Below are positions 17,748 to 26,499 of a stretch of DNA of 64,000 nt, piece after piece. The stretch spans positions 62,001 through 126,000 of the forward strand of contig NZ_NFHH01000010.1 of assembly GCF_002161285.1 (NCBI RefSeq), read 5' to 3'. The stretch comes from Blautia sp. An81 (GTDB lineage Bacteria > Bacillota > Clostridia > Lachnospirales > Lachnospiraceae). The notes beneath the pieces were generated by a model. It was not told where the DNA came from. It made no database searches and was given only the letters and a program-made list of their open reading frames with translations. The translations under genes and the position numbers were made by a program. Numbering within the stretch: position 1 is the first letter of the stretch; each line of letters begins with the position of its first letter.

Positions 17748-19250
17748 TTAATCCTGATTTTCTTTATTACCTGGAAATTCCATGCAGATTTCCAGGCCCA
17801 TTCTGTCCCTGGCATAGATGGTTCCCCCATGATCTGCCACAATCCGCTTTACAATGGCAAGTCCCAGGCCGCTGCCCTCACTGCAATGTGTTCTTGCTTC
17901 ATCCAGCCTGCAAAAGCTCTCAAAAATTTTTTCCAGACAGTTTTCTGCTACTCCAGGCCCATCATCTGCTACACTCCAGAAAATCCGGTCAGTCCTCTTC
18001 TGTATAGTAATCTCAATATGGCTCCTATCTTTTTCCCGATAACGGACACTGTTTGTCAGCAGATTATCCAGGATCCTTTTAAAAGCACTTCTGTCTATTG
18101 CAAGTTTTACTCCCTCTTCTGCAGACAGCAGGAAGTCCAGCTTGTTTTCTCTGATAAACTCCTCATTTTCCTCCAGATATTCCCTGACAAACTCTTTTAA
18201 ATCTGTCTGTTCCATCTCATATCGAAACATGTGGTTTTCCATTTTGTTATAGGAAGAGAGCTGATTCACCAGATTTTCCAGATCCCCGGTTCGCGTCTGT
18301 ACAGCCAGCAAATATTTCTTCTGTTTTTCCTCCGTATCGGCAATTCCATCCAAAATTCCTCCCACATAACCTTTGATAGTTGTCAACGGTGTGCGCAAAT
18401 CGTGAGAAATTCCAGAAATCAGTTCTTTCCTGTATGTTTCATATTTCGTCTGTTCTTCCTTAGAACGTTTAAGCTGTCTCTGCATCTCGTTGAATTCTTC
18501 GCATACTTCCCCTAATTCATCCTGGCGCAGCACAGGGATTTCGTTGTCCAGCACTCCGCTTTTCACTTTCTGCATTCCCCGCCTGATTTCTTTCATAGGA
18601 GGAATGATCAGGGAACTGATCCATCGGGAACAGCATGCGTTGACAAGAACACTGATCAGTATTGTACAGATACCGAAAATCCAGATATACGGAATCACAT
18701 ATTTCTGGAGATAACTTTTACTTCCCAGAACATTTCCCTCTCCGTTGCTGATCGCAATAATCGAGCACTCTTCATTATCCTCATAAAAACTGCATCTGAT
18801 CACAGAAACCTCTTCATTTCCCACGGTAACTGAATTCGCCTGTTCTGGAATGGGGCCGATCAGCTTTTCTACCTGGCTCCACTCTGCTTCTGAAACATTT
18901 GCATACAAGGTTTCATCATTCAGGGTGATCATAAAATGGTATCCCAGATCCGTCAATTCTTTACGAAGTCTTATCATCTCAGGAGATTGTCTGAGTTCTC
19001 CCCCGCTCATGACTTCTTCGTCTATATTTTCTAATTCCCTCCAATTTGTATTCCAGAGTTCCTCCTGATAGGCATAGATCAGATTCTGGGCCGAGATTAC
19101 CCCATTTTTATCCTCATACATTTCTTCTATAGGCTGCCAGTATTTCTGTCCTGCTGTCTGCAGCCACAGAAATCCCATAGAAAGCAGCAGGACAAGGGGT
19201 ACAAAAAGCACCAGCAAATTAGAAATAATAATCTTTTTTCGTATTGACAT
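17748..19250 (-). CDS. Orphan sensor histidine kinase
   Basis: Kinase of 500 residues: a first span near 10-30, an extracytoplasmic domain to about 185, a second span (IPYIWIFGICTILISVLVNA), HAMP, HisKA with phospho-His in SGISHDLRTPLTTIKG, and an ATPase domain (LLTNSVRY, DDGPGV, GSGLGLAIVKR). The ATG at 19250 is preferred over a GTG two codons earlier because of its GAAGG spacing. No response regulator adjoins it; only short broken frames lie upstream. The small repeat-protein pair follows about 90 bp downstream. Confidence 0.88.
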   Translation of the reverse strand: MSIRKKIIISNLLVLFVPLVLLLSMGFLWLQTAGQKYWQPIEEMYEDKNGVISAQNLIYAYQEELWNTNWRELENIDEEVMSGGELRQSPEMIRLRKELTDLGYHFMITLNDETLYANVSEAEWSQVEKLIGPIPEQANSVTVGNEEVSVIRCSFYEDNEECSIIAISNGEGNVLGSKSYLQKYVIPYIWIFGICTILISVLVNACCSRWISSLIIPPMKEIRRGMQKVKSGVLDNEIPVLRQDELGEVCEEFNEMQRQLKRSKEEQTKYETYRKELISGISHDLRTPLTTIKGYVGGILDGIADTEEKQKKYLLAVQTRTGDLENLVNQLSSYNKMENHMFRYEMEQTDLKEFVREYLEENEEFIRENKLDFLLSAEEGVKLAIDRSAFKRILDNLLTNSVRYREKDRSHIEITIQKRTDRIFWSVADDGPGVAENCLEKIFESFCRLDEARTHCSEGSGLGLAIVKRIVADHGGTIYARDRMGLEICMEFPGNKENQD

Positions 19251-19276
19251 TTCCACACCTTCGTTTTTAATTTATT

Positions 19277-19423
19277 TCATCCGAATTCCCTTTTCACTTT
19301 TTTCTGTCTGTATTGCTTCATCTGTTTGTTTAAGGCAGCTGCCAGAATGTATTTTTGCATTTGCTGATTTTTTGTCAGCTTCTTAAGTCGGTTTTCCATA
19401 TCCTTGCCCTGCTCCTCTGTCAT
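19277..19423 (-). CDS. Possible 48-aa frame or remnant upstream of the kinase
   Basis: A charged helical frame (MTEEQGKDMENRLKK..., ending KKVKREFG) stops 20 bp before the kinase. There is no clear ribosome site at its ATG, and the frame is open to about 19496. An ATG in another frame near 19540 begins MKISDKKFFLFKKFPRL and stops at the join. The pieces look like one ~85-residue gene split by a frameshift, or they may be chance. The region 19256-19604 holds nothing else apart from the xylulokinase terminator. Confidence 0.3.
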   Translation of the reverse strand: MTEEQGKDMENRLKKLTKNQQMQKYILAAALNKQMKQYRQKKVKREFG

Positions 19424-19551
19424 TATAATTTCCGGAGATTTAATTCTTGAATATAGAGTAAGCAGTAAATCTAAAATAAGCGGGGAAATTTTTTAAATAA
19501 AAAAAACTTTTTATCAGATATTTTCATTTTGTAATGCTGGACGCTATACCT

Positions 19552-19593
19552 AAAGGAAGGGTCTGCCCCGTCGCCAGGGCAGACCCTTCCTTT
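19552..19593. terminator. Strong GC-rich hairpin after xylulokinase
   Basis: Arms 19552-19568 and 19577-19593 are perfectly complementary (AAAGGAAGGGTCTGCCC and complement) around an 8-base loop, 10 bp past the xylulokinase stop. Confidence 0.8.
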
Positions 19594-19603
19594 GCATTTC
19601 CAT

Positions 19604-21082
19604 CTACATCAGGTCTTTCACTCTTTTATATAACTCTTGGTATTTTTTTAATCCCCTCCGATATATCTCCTGATTTTCTTTTTGAGGAAGAAATATTTCC
19701 TTCTCTAAAAGAGAAAATTTCTTACATCCCTCCTCCACAGAAGGAAGAATAGATGTCCCCGCCGCTGCCAGTATACAGGCACCCAGACAGGCCTGCTCTT
19801 TTACTTTGCTTACATAAACTGGCTTTTCAAAGATGTCCGCCTGGATCTGAAGCCATTGCCGGGAGGCAGCGCCTCCTCCTGAGGCAATCACAGCGGAAGC
19901 CTCTACACCTAATCCTTCCAGAATCTCCATACACTCTTTCAGACTATAGGTAACTCCTTCCATGACTGCCCGGAGAAAATGTCCTGGTCCATGTCCCAGT
20001 GTCATACCGAAAAATACTCCTCTGGCTTTTGGATCCATATGAGGAGTCCTTTCACCAGAAAGATAAGGAAGATAAAGAAGTCCTTCTGCTCCTGGTCCGG
20101 CCAGAGCAGCCAGTTCATTGACTTTATAGTAGTCATCAATGTTCAGGATCTTGTTTTTTATCCAGCTCATAGACATTCCGCTGCACAGAGTAGCCCCAAA
20201 TATGGTATATGCGCCTTCTATAGCATGACAGAAGGTATTTGTCCGCAGCTTTTTGTCATAGACAGGTTCCGGGAGGAAGGCGGAAACCTGCCCTCCTGTA
20301 CCGATATTGGAGATTACCCTTCCCGAACGAATCATTCCGTTTCCCACACTTTGCGCCTGCTGATCTCCGGCACCATAGATCACCGGAATTCCCTGAGAAA
20401 GGCCTGTCTCTTCGGCACAGCGGCGGCTGACTGTCCCTGCAATGGCACAGGATTCAGCCACAGAAGGGAAAATCTCCTTTGGCAGTCCGAACCTGTCTAA
20501 AAGCTCCCAGGCCCAGTCTCTACTAGCCGTAGAAAACATTCCTGTGGCAGAAGCATCACTGACCTCTGCTCCTATATTTCCTGTCATCTTAAACCGCAGG
20601 TAATCCTTTGGAGAGAGGATCTTTCTCACTCTGGAAAATATCTCTGGTTCCTCTTCCTTTACCCATAGAAGAGAGGGGAAGGCAAAGCCGCTGCTGACAC
20701 GGTTGCACAACAATCTCCCCATTTCTTCCTTTGTATATGCACTATAGATCTCATCCAACTGCTTCTCGGCTCTCTGGTCCAGCCAAATTATCCCAGGTCT
20801 TAAAGGCTCTCCGCTTTCTTCTATAAGAACCACACCATGCATCTGCCCGGAATATCCCACTGCAGCGATTCTTTTATAATCTTCCCTGAAGTTTTCTCTG
20901 AGCTGTCCCAGGACTTCCAGAAGGGAAGTCCACCACATCCGGGGATCCTGCTCCGCGTATCCCTGGCGGGGAATATCTACCTCATAGGTCTTTGAGCAGA
21001 TTCCCCTGACACCTTTTTCCGTATCCAGAAGCATTGCCTTGATACTGGAAGTTCCTACATCGATTCCCAAAACTACTGCCAC
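19604..21082 (-). CDS. xylB: Xylulokinase
   Basis: FGGY-family sugar kinase of 492 residues that phosphorylates D-xylulose to enter the pentose phosphate pathway. Shown by the N-terminal phosphate loop GIDVGTSSIKA, the substrate motif SGQMHGVVL, WLDQRAEK, the FGGY signature region around LPYLSGERTPH and ASGGGAASRQW. The GTG at 21082 is the likely start because GGAGG lies 7 nt before it. It is monocistronic here without a neighbouring xylose isomerase or transporter; regulation is not visible. Confidence 0.9.
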   Translation of the reverse strand: MAVVLGIDVGTSSIKAMLLDTEKGVRGICSKTYEVDIPRQGYAEQDPRMWWTSLLEVLGQLRENFREDYKRIAAVGYSGQMHGVVLIEESGEPLRPGIIWLDQRAEKQLDEIYSAYTKEEMGRLLCNRVSSGFAFPSLLWVKEEEPEIFSRVRKILSPKDYLRFKMTGNIGAEVSDASATGMFSTASRDWAWELLDRFGLPKEIFPSVAESCAIAGTVSRRCAEETGLSQGIPVIYGAGDQQAQSVGNGMIRSGRVISNIGTGGQVSAFLPEPVYDKKLRTNTFCHAIEGAYTIFGATLCSGMSMSWIKNKILNIDDYYKVNELAALAGPGAEGLLYLPYLSGERTPHMDPKARGVFFGMTLGHGPGHFLRAVMEGVTYSLKECMEILEGLGVEASAVIASGGGAASRQWLQIQADIFEKPVYVSKVKEQACLGACILAAAGTSILPSVEEGCKKFSLLEKEIFLPQKENQEIYRRGLKKYQELYKRVKDLM

Positions 21083-21186
21083 CTGTTTATCCTCCAATTT
21101 TTTATGTTCTTATTATAGCAATATTTCCGGGAAATTCCCATTGGTCTTTGCTTATTTACAACTATGCCAGGATTGATACATTTATT

Positions 21187-21870
21187 TTAGAAATCCTTTC
21201 CTGTCACTTTCCTGTAGAACTTTTCCTCATCAATCCGGTATCCCACAGATCGGACACTTAAGATCACATCATGCATGTCCAGTCTCCTCCGCAGATTTTT
21301 TATGTGTGAGTCTACATTTCTGCCACCGTCTCTTTTTCTTGAAGGAAGAGCCTCATTGATTTCTTCTCTGCTCACTACTGCCCCTATATGCTCCAGCATA
21401 TAGAAGAGAACCTCAAACTCATAAGGCCCTATCCGAACCTCTCTTCCTTTTCGAATTAACAGATGCTGTTTTTCTTCCATCTGCATTTTTCCAAAGCAGC
21501 GTCTCCTGTCCTTCATTGCATCTTCCTAGACATATCTGTGAAGGATTCTCTGGAATTCCTGGAATGAAAAGGCCCTGGAAATAAAAACAGAAGTATATTC
21601 TGAATTTTTATCCAGCTGGCGGATTTCCTTTTCTCTGGACAAAAGCAAAATTACAGGGCAGTTTTCTCTGCAAAGGCTTTGCAGTATCCCTCCGTAGAGT
21701 TCAACACCTTTTTGATCTGTTACAGCCAGAACGGTCCGGTGGGAAATTCCTTTCTTACCTGGTCCACTTTCAGGGGTCCAGGTAAGAAAACCTTTCAGCA
21801 GGGCAAACTTCTTGATCATCTCCTGTATTTCAAGATCTGCGGCTCCGTTCATAATAGAAAGTATCTCCAT
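21187..21870 (-). pseudogene. OmpR-type response regulator with an in-frame amber codon
   Basis: A frame of normal regulator length (228 codons) starts at the ATG at 21870 with GAGGAG 6 nt upstream, and is interrupted by TAG at 21526-21528 (codon 115), exactly between the two domains. The first part is a divergent receiver: VLAVTDQ may hold the phospho-Asp, CPVILLLS replaces the T-loop, and ISRAFSFQEF has Arg where the conserved Lys would be. After the stop the same frame encodes a full winged helix (GPYEFEVLFYMLE, SVRSVGYRI). Its upstream end is fused in frame to a truncated ABC ATPase. Confidence 0.75.
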
Positions 21871-21899
21871 AACTACTCCTCGTATAATCTGAGTCTCCT

Positions 21900-22251
21900 T
21901 CATAACATTTTCAATCTCTTCTCTTATAGATTCCCGTGGGATTTTTTTCGCCTGAGCCACAAATCTCAGATATTCTCTGGGAGTCTCTTCCAGATACAGA
22001 GGCGGCTGCTCCGGAAGATATCCGATCATCTTTTTGGCCTCTATAGGTTGTTCAAAAATGTCATATTCCCCTATGGAAACATTGCCGGAAGTGGCAGACA
22101 GACAGCCCGTCATAATATTCATGGTAGTGGATTTACCCGCCCCATTGGGCCCCAGGAAACCGCAGACTGTGCCTTCTTTGATAGAAAAAGAAATATGGTC
22201 TACAGCCTTATGATTTCCGTAATACTTGGTCAGATTTTTTACTTCGATCAT
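21900..22251 (-). pseudogene. Truncated ABC ATPase (N-terminal third)
   Basis: From the ATG at 22251 the product begins MIEVKNLTKYYGNHKAVDH with Walker A GPNGAGKSTT and the Q-loop region IGYLPEQPPLY. It then stops resembling an ATPase after about 115 residues, before the signature and Walker B motifs. The frame runs straight on into the response-regulator fragment, so a deletion has joined the two genes. An N-terminal half without signature or Walker B cannot be a working ATPase. Confidence 0.8.
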
Positions 22252-22372
22252 CTGTTTCTTTCCTTTCTGCGCAATTTGTACTGTATCCATGTTAGCCCTT
22301 CTCTGTGTTCTTTCATTGGAGCTTTTGTGTTTCTTTTATGAAAATTTTATAAACTTCTCTTGTCAGGGCAAA

Positions 22373-22417
22373 GAAAAAAAGCGCTGCCTGACAGCTTTTT
22401 TGGCTGTCTGACAACGC
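22373..22417 (-). terminator. Terminator of the SOS polymerase operon
   Basis: Arms 22381-22395 and 22403-22417 pair at 14 of 15 positions including two G-T pairs; a run of seven T follows on the minus strand. It lies 12 bp after the YolD-like gene. Confidence 0.85.
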
Positions 22418-22428
22418 CTTTTCCTTTG

Positions 22429-22854
22429 TTATATGCTGTGGATAATAATGTCCACTATCTGGTCCAGTTCTATCTTTCTTCCCTCCTCCATAATAAGCAT
22501 CCCACTGTCCCCGTCTGCTTTTCTGATTCTTCCAAAAGCTTCGAAATATGCTCCTCCTGTTTTCTTCTGATCCGGCAGAAAATAGATAACGGTAACTATG
22601 GGCTTTTCCCCAGGAGCATTTACTGCCCTCTGAAGCTTATAATTCAGTGCCTGTTTTTCATCTTCAGACAGCTCTGGCTTTCTTTCCGTCTGTCGGGCTG
22701 TCTCTTTTATTACTTCCCCATAACCGGTCAATGCGGCAAAGGGTGCAAACTGAGCCGCTCTCCCGGAGAGCGGCATAGGCGGATGCGCCCTGGATATATG
22801 ATGAGGAAGATTTATAATATCCTCATAATTTTTCTCCTGGCTCTCTCTGCTCAC
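22429..22854 (-). CDS. YolD-like protein
   Basis: Protein of 141 residues. The motif RAAQFAPFAALTGYGEVI followed by LSEDEKQALNYKL is the signature of the YolD-like family, which in Firmicutes is typically encoded with Y-family (UvrX/DinB-like) polymerases. The GTG start overlaps the polymerase stop (GTGA), with AGGAGG 10 nt upstream, so the two are coupled. The molecular role is not established; a partner or regulator of the lesion-bypass polymerase is plausible from context. Confidence 0.85.
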   Translation of the reverse strand: MSRESQEKNYEDIINLPHHISRAHPPMPLSGRAAQFAPFAALTGYGEVIKETARQTERKPELSEDEKQALNYKLQRAVNAPGEKPIVTVIYFLPDQKKTGGAYFEAFGRIRKADGDSGMLIMEEGRKIELDQIVDIIIHSI

Positions 22855-24374
22855 GCCCTGTGTCCTCCTATCTGACAGTTCCTGTCTCTGGCTGTTGCTC
22901 CTTTTTCCAGACTCATACCTCTTAAAACAGCATTCTTTCCGAATTTTTTCTTGATCTCCAGTACAGCCTTCTGCATTTTCTGTTCCCGTTCTCTTTCCGC
23001 ATCCTCTTTCTCCTGCTTTCTGCTAAGGGCCTCATAGTCGGTAAAAAGGTCCATCTGCTGAAACTGTGTTTTATTCTCTGCCTGGCATTCCTGTATTACA
23101 TGCTCCGCTGCCATATTGATGCGGCGTACCAGTAACTTTTGGTCCACAATCTTGTCAAAAAGCTCTGTAACTCCCTGGAGAATCTGCCGGGAAGAAGAGG
23201 TATGCCCATTTAAATTTATGGTACCATGGGCGTGCTTGGGAATTTGTCTTCCATACATATCTGTAGTAACCTCTCCCTTATATTGCTTTCGCAGATCAGA
23301 GTCTTTCAAATTGTCGATATCATACCCCACTGTCAGGACAAGCTGGTCGGTAACAAGCCCCTTATCTACCAGGTCCAGAGCCAGCATATCCGCCATTTCC
23401 CGGACTACCAGCCTTGCCTTGTCAAAAGGATAGGGACACTGCAGCACCTGTCCGGACCCCACACTGCTGTTCTGTGGTCTATAGGCTTTGATATCTGCCA
23501 TGGTGCAGGGTTCCCAGCCCCAGGCATGGTCGATGAGCAGCTCTGCATTAACGCCAAAAAGCTCATATAGAAGCTCCTCCTGATAATAGTCCCCAGGTTT
23601 TCCCAGAGAACAGCGGGCAATGTCTCCCATGGTGTACAGCCCATGGGCTTCCAGCTTTCTGGCATAGCCTCTCCCCACCCGCCAGAAATCCGTAAGAGGC
23701 CTGTGAGACCACAGCTGTCTGCGGTAGGACATTTCATCTAACTGTGCAATACGCACACCATTTTCATCTGCCGGAATGTGTTTTGCCACAATATCCATAG
23801 CTGCTTTGGCAAGATACAGGTTGGTGCCGATTCCTGCTGCTGCCGTAATACCGATATTCTCAAGCACATCCAGGATCATCTTCATAGCCAGTTCCCGGGC
23901 AGTTATTCCATAGGTCTTCAGGTAGGATGTAGCATCAATAAAAACTTCATCAATGGAATAAACATGAATGTCTTCCGGCGCTATATACTTCAGATAGATC
24001 TGATAAATCCTGCTGCTGATCTCCATGTATTTAGCCATCTGAGGCGGGGCTGTTATATAATCTGTCTCAAGAGCCGGGTTCTCTCGAAGTTCTGGCTCTT
24101 GACAGGAAGATCCGATGAATTTTTGCCCAGGTGCTGACTGCCTTCGTATCCCATTGATCTCTCTGACTTTCTGAATCACTTCAAAAAGTCTTGCTCTGCC
24201 CGGAATCCCATAGGCTTTAAGAGAAGGAGACACTGCAAGGCAGATGGTTTTCTCTGTCCTGGTTCTGTCCGCCACTACCAGATTGGTCGTCATGGGGTCC
24301 AGTTCCCGCTCTATACATTCCACAGAGGCATAGAAAGATTTCAGATCAATAGCAATATAGGTTTTCTCAGTCAT
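22851..24374 (-). CDS. Y-family DNA polymerase (UmuC/DinB-like)
   Basis: Translesion polymerase of 507 residues from the ATG at 24374, which has AGGAGG at ideal spacing. Catalytic motifs are DLKSFYASVE at the N-terminus and YSIDEVFID near 150; the thumb helix-hairpin-helix and little-finger regions follow (FWRVGRGYARKL, SSRQILQG). A charged coiled tail (about 430-480) precedes a conserved-looking end. The LexA-like box overlapping its promoter marks it as part of the SOS response. Confidence 0.92.
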   Translation of the reverse strand: MTEKTYIAIDLKSFYASVECIERELDPMTTNLVVADRTRTEKTICLAVSPSLKAYGIPGRARLFEVIQKVREINGIRRQSAPGQKFIGSSCQEPELRENPALETDYITAPPQMAKYMEISSRIYQIYLKYIAPEDIHVYSIDEVFIDATSYLKTYGITARELAMKMILDVLENIGITAAAGIGTNLYLAKAAMDIVAKHIPADENGVRIAQLDEMSYRRQLWSHRPLTDFWRVGRGYARKLEAHGLYTMGDIARCSLGKPGDYYQEELLYELFGVNAELLIDHAWGWEPCTMADIKAYRPQNSSVGSGQVLQCPYPFDKARLVVREMADMLALDLVDKGLVTDQLVLTVGYDIDNLKDSDLRKQYKGEVTTDMYGRQIPKHAHGTINLNGHTSSSRQILQGVTELFDKIVDQKLLVRRINMAAEHVIQECQAENKTQFQQMDLFTDYEALSRKQEKEDAEREREQKMQKAVLEIKKKFGKNAVLRGMSLEKGATARDRNCQIGGHRA

Positions 24375-24423
24375 ATCAGGGCCTCCTATGTTCTTCTTTT
24401 CAGCTTTCGCTGTTCTTTTAATA

Positions 24424-24459
24424 ATCATAACACAAAAGCCAAAATCGAACAAGTGTTCT
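24424..24459 (-). promoter_or_regulatory. SOS promoter with LexA box
   Basis: CGAACAAGTGTTCT (24446-24459) fits the Gram-positive LexA consensus CGAACnnnnGTTCG except for the last base. It overlaps the -35 TTGTTC (24447-24452) of a promoter whose -10 TATGAT lies at 24424-24429 with 17 bp spacing. LexA bound here would block the polymerase operon directly. Confidence 0.8.
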
Positions 24460-24479
24460 TTTTCACTTTTTCAAACAAT

Positions 24480-24508
24480 TTGAGTTCATTTTCTATCTGT
24501 GTTATCAT
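24480..24508 (+). promoter_or_regulatory. Promoter of the J-domain gene
   Basis: TTGAGT (24480-24485) and TATCAT (24503-24508) with 17 bp spacing, 48 bp before the ATG. It is divergent from the SOS promoter, 20 bp from the LexA box. Confidence 0.55.
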
Positions 24509-24555
24509 AAAACAAGCATAAAAACAGGAAATCCGAGAAAGGAGGGCCACAGACC

Positions 24556-25509
24556 ATGACACTGGCAGAAGCCTGCAGAATCCTGGATATTTCTCCAAAA
24601 GCAGATATGGAACAGATTAAAAAGCAATATCGAAAGCTTATGCTCCAGTTTCACCCGGATGTTTCCGGCTCTTCTGAAGTCGGCTATGAATACAGTGTCC
24701 AGGAGATCAACCTGGCCTATGCTGTTTTAAAAAAAGGGTTCGCAGAATTGGAAAGCATTTCTTTTTCAGAAAAAGAAATGAGTTTTCAGGACAATCTTCT
24801 TCACTGGAACGCCCCCACGAATTCCCATGCATGGAAAGAGCGGGATATCCTCCACTATGCAGAGGATTGTGAAGGAAATATTCTGGGGAATTTTACCATT
24901 GCCCGGGGAAAATATCTGTGGACAGCAGAAGAAGATTTTTCTTTATTCCTCCTGAGTCTTTACCGCTGCAGTCAGGAAGTGCTGGACGAAATCGACGCAT
25001 CCCTTCAAAGGGAGGAACCTCCTTCTCTCCGCCAAAGAATCCAGCCCCAGCTTACCTATCTTCTGGCTCAACAGTTTATGGATGGAACTGCTCTCCTTAA
25101 AGAACTGTCAAAGAAAGTCTCCCATAAAAAAGAAGAGGGTGGAGTCTACTACCTGCCTGCAATGCTGGAAATCACCCGGAGTTTTGCAAATCTTAAGAAT
25201 GGAGAATCTCTTTTCCCCTCCAGACTGAAAGGCCACAGACTGTATCTGAAAAACTGTGCCGGACAGGAACTGGGATATCTGTCTTTTCCTGATGACCGGT
25301 TCTATTACATTGTCATTCCTCTTTTTGAACAGCGAAAAGTTCTTGTAAAAATAAAGGCAGTTCAAAAACCTGTCACATCAGGGAAGAGGAAAACTTCCAG
25401 ATATCAGCGCCTTCATTTGTGGCTGAGGTTTTCCGGAAAAGCAGAAAAACAGCTGCCGGAAAGTCTGAATCTTCAGATCCGGCAGCTGCTGGAAATTTAC
25501 AGGCAGTGA
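24556..25509 (+). CDS. J-domain (DnaJ-like) protein
   Basis: Protein of 317 residues with an N-terminal J domain (residues 1-60) containing the Hsp70-stimulating HPD in LQFHPDVS. It has no G/F region, zinc cysteines or standard DnaJ C-terminal domain. The remaining ~250 residues are not recognised; they contain a soluble mixed alpha/beta region ending in a basic stretch (SGKRKTSRYQRL). AGGAGG precedes the ATG. It is probably a specialised co-chaperone recruiting DnaK to a client. The gene is divergent from the SOS operon and converges with the isomerase, 2 bp apart. Confidence 0.8.
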   Translation: MTLAEACRILDISPKADMEQIKKQYRKLMLQFHPDVSGSSEVGYEYSVQEINLAYAVLKKGFAELESISFSEKEMSFQDNLLHWNAPTNSHAWKERDILHYAEDCEGNILGNFTIARGKYLWTAEEDFSLFLLSLYRCSQEVLDEIDASLQREEPPSLRQRIQPQLTYLLAQQFMDGTALLKELSKKVSHKKEEGGVYYLPAMLEITRSFANLKNGESLFPSRLKGHRLYLKNCAGQELGYLSFPDDRFYYIVIPLFEQRKVLVKIKAVQKPVTSGKRKTSRYQRLHLWLRFSGKAEKQLPESLNLQIRQLLEIYRQ

Positions 25510-25511
25510 TT

Positions 25512-26345
25512 CTATCCGAAATAGTGGTTCACAAAATCTTTTGTCACCTGGGCGGCTTTTTTTATATTCTCTTCATGGGACATGGCATAATACTCCGGGC
25601 GAAATTCTTCAATGGTACATACGCCGTCAAATCCGATTTCTTTTAATGCCTCAGCAATGCCCTCGTGATCTACTACGCCTTCTCCCGGCCACAGTCTCTT
25701 ATCGTCTCCACAGGCCCCCAGAGGCAGGTCTTCACAGTCATTTAAATGATAGGCAAAGATTTTCTTTCCGTCGGCGGCCTTCAGATCTTCCAGCCTAGAG
25801 CACATCTCATGAAAATGGAAGGTGTCCAAAGTAATCCCTACATTATCTCTGTCCACTTCTTTCACAATGTCATAGGCTGTGCCAAACTGATTAATAGAGC
25901 AATCCGGAGCGCCACAGAATTCCAGCGAAATCCTCATATCTTTTCCCACCTTATGGGAAAGATACCGAAGACGTTCTACTGCTTCTTCACGAATCTCAGA
26001 TACTGTTTTATCCTTTACCCCGCAAGTCGGCACTGTAATCAGCATTTTCAGTCCAATGGCCTTAGAAACCTTCAGAATGAACTCTACTTCTTCATCTACT
26101 TCCTGTTTTCCTGCCTCATCCCTTTGATTAAAATACAAAAGGGTATTGTAAGCCCAGGGCTTTAATCGGTGGCTGCCAAACCATTCTGCTAACTCTTCCA
26201 GTGTATGCTCCTTTAAATATTCTTTCAGGCAGTCAAAGCGGATTTCAATATAATCAAATCCATACTTTTCGCACATTTCCAAGTCTGCCATCAGTGATTG
26301 TCCCTTACATTCCAAGGCAGTGGCTTCATTAAACCCAATCTTCAT
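25512..26345 (-). CDS. Sugar phosphate isomerase/epimerase (TIM barrel)
   Basis: Xylose-isomerase-like TIM barrel of 277 residues, the family that includes IolE, IolI and hydroxypyruvate isomerase. Metal-site and substrate motifs are visible: YIEIRFD near the N-terminus, ISLEFCG, ITLDTFHFHEM and the C-terminal CTIEEFRPEYY. The start at 26345 has GGGAGG upstream. It lies 150 bp downstream of a LacI-type regulator whose paralogue is encoded next to the iol operon. A role in inositol or related polyol metabolism is therefore possible. Confidence 0.82.
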   Translation of the reverse strand: MKIGFNEATALECKGQSLMADLEMCEKYGFDYIEIRFDCLKEYLKEHTLEELAEWFGSHRLKPWAYNTLLYFNQRDEAGKQEVDEEVEFILKVSKAIGLKMLITVPTCGVKDKTVSEIREEAVERLRYLSHKVGKDMRISLEFCGAPDCSINQFGTAYDIVKEVDRDNVGITLDTFHFHEMCSRLEDLKAADGKKIFAYHLNDCEDLPLGACGDDKRLWPGEGVVDHEGIAEALKEIGFDGVCTIEEFRPEYYAMSHEENIKKAAQVTKDFVNHYFG

Positions 26346-26499
26346 ATGCATTTCCTCCCGGTCATTCATATTTCCTTTATATATCGTATATAATATCATT
26401 GTGTGCACGTGAACGCAATCTGTGCTTTTTACCAAATTTAATTCTCTCTGTTTATTGATTTTTACAAACCTGATCCGTACAGAACTCTCGTCTGCTTTA

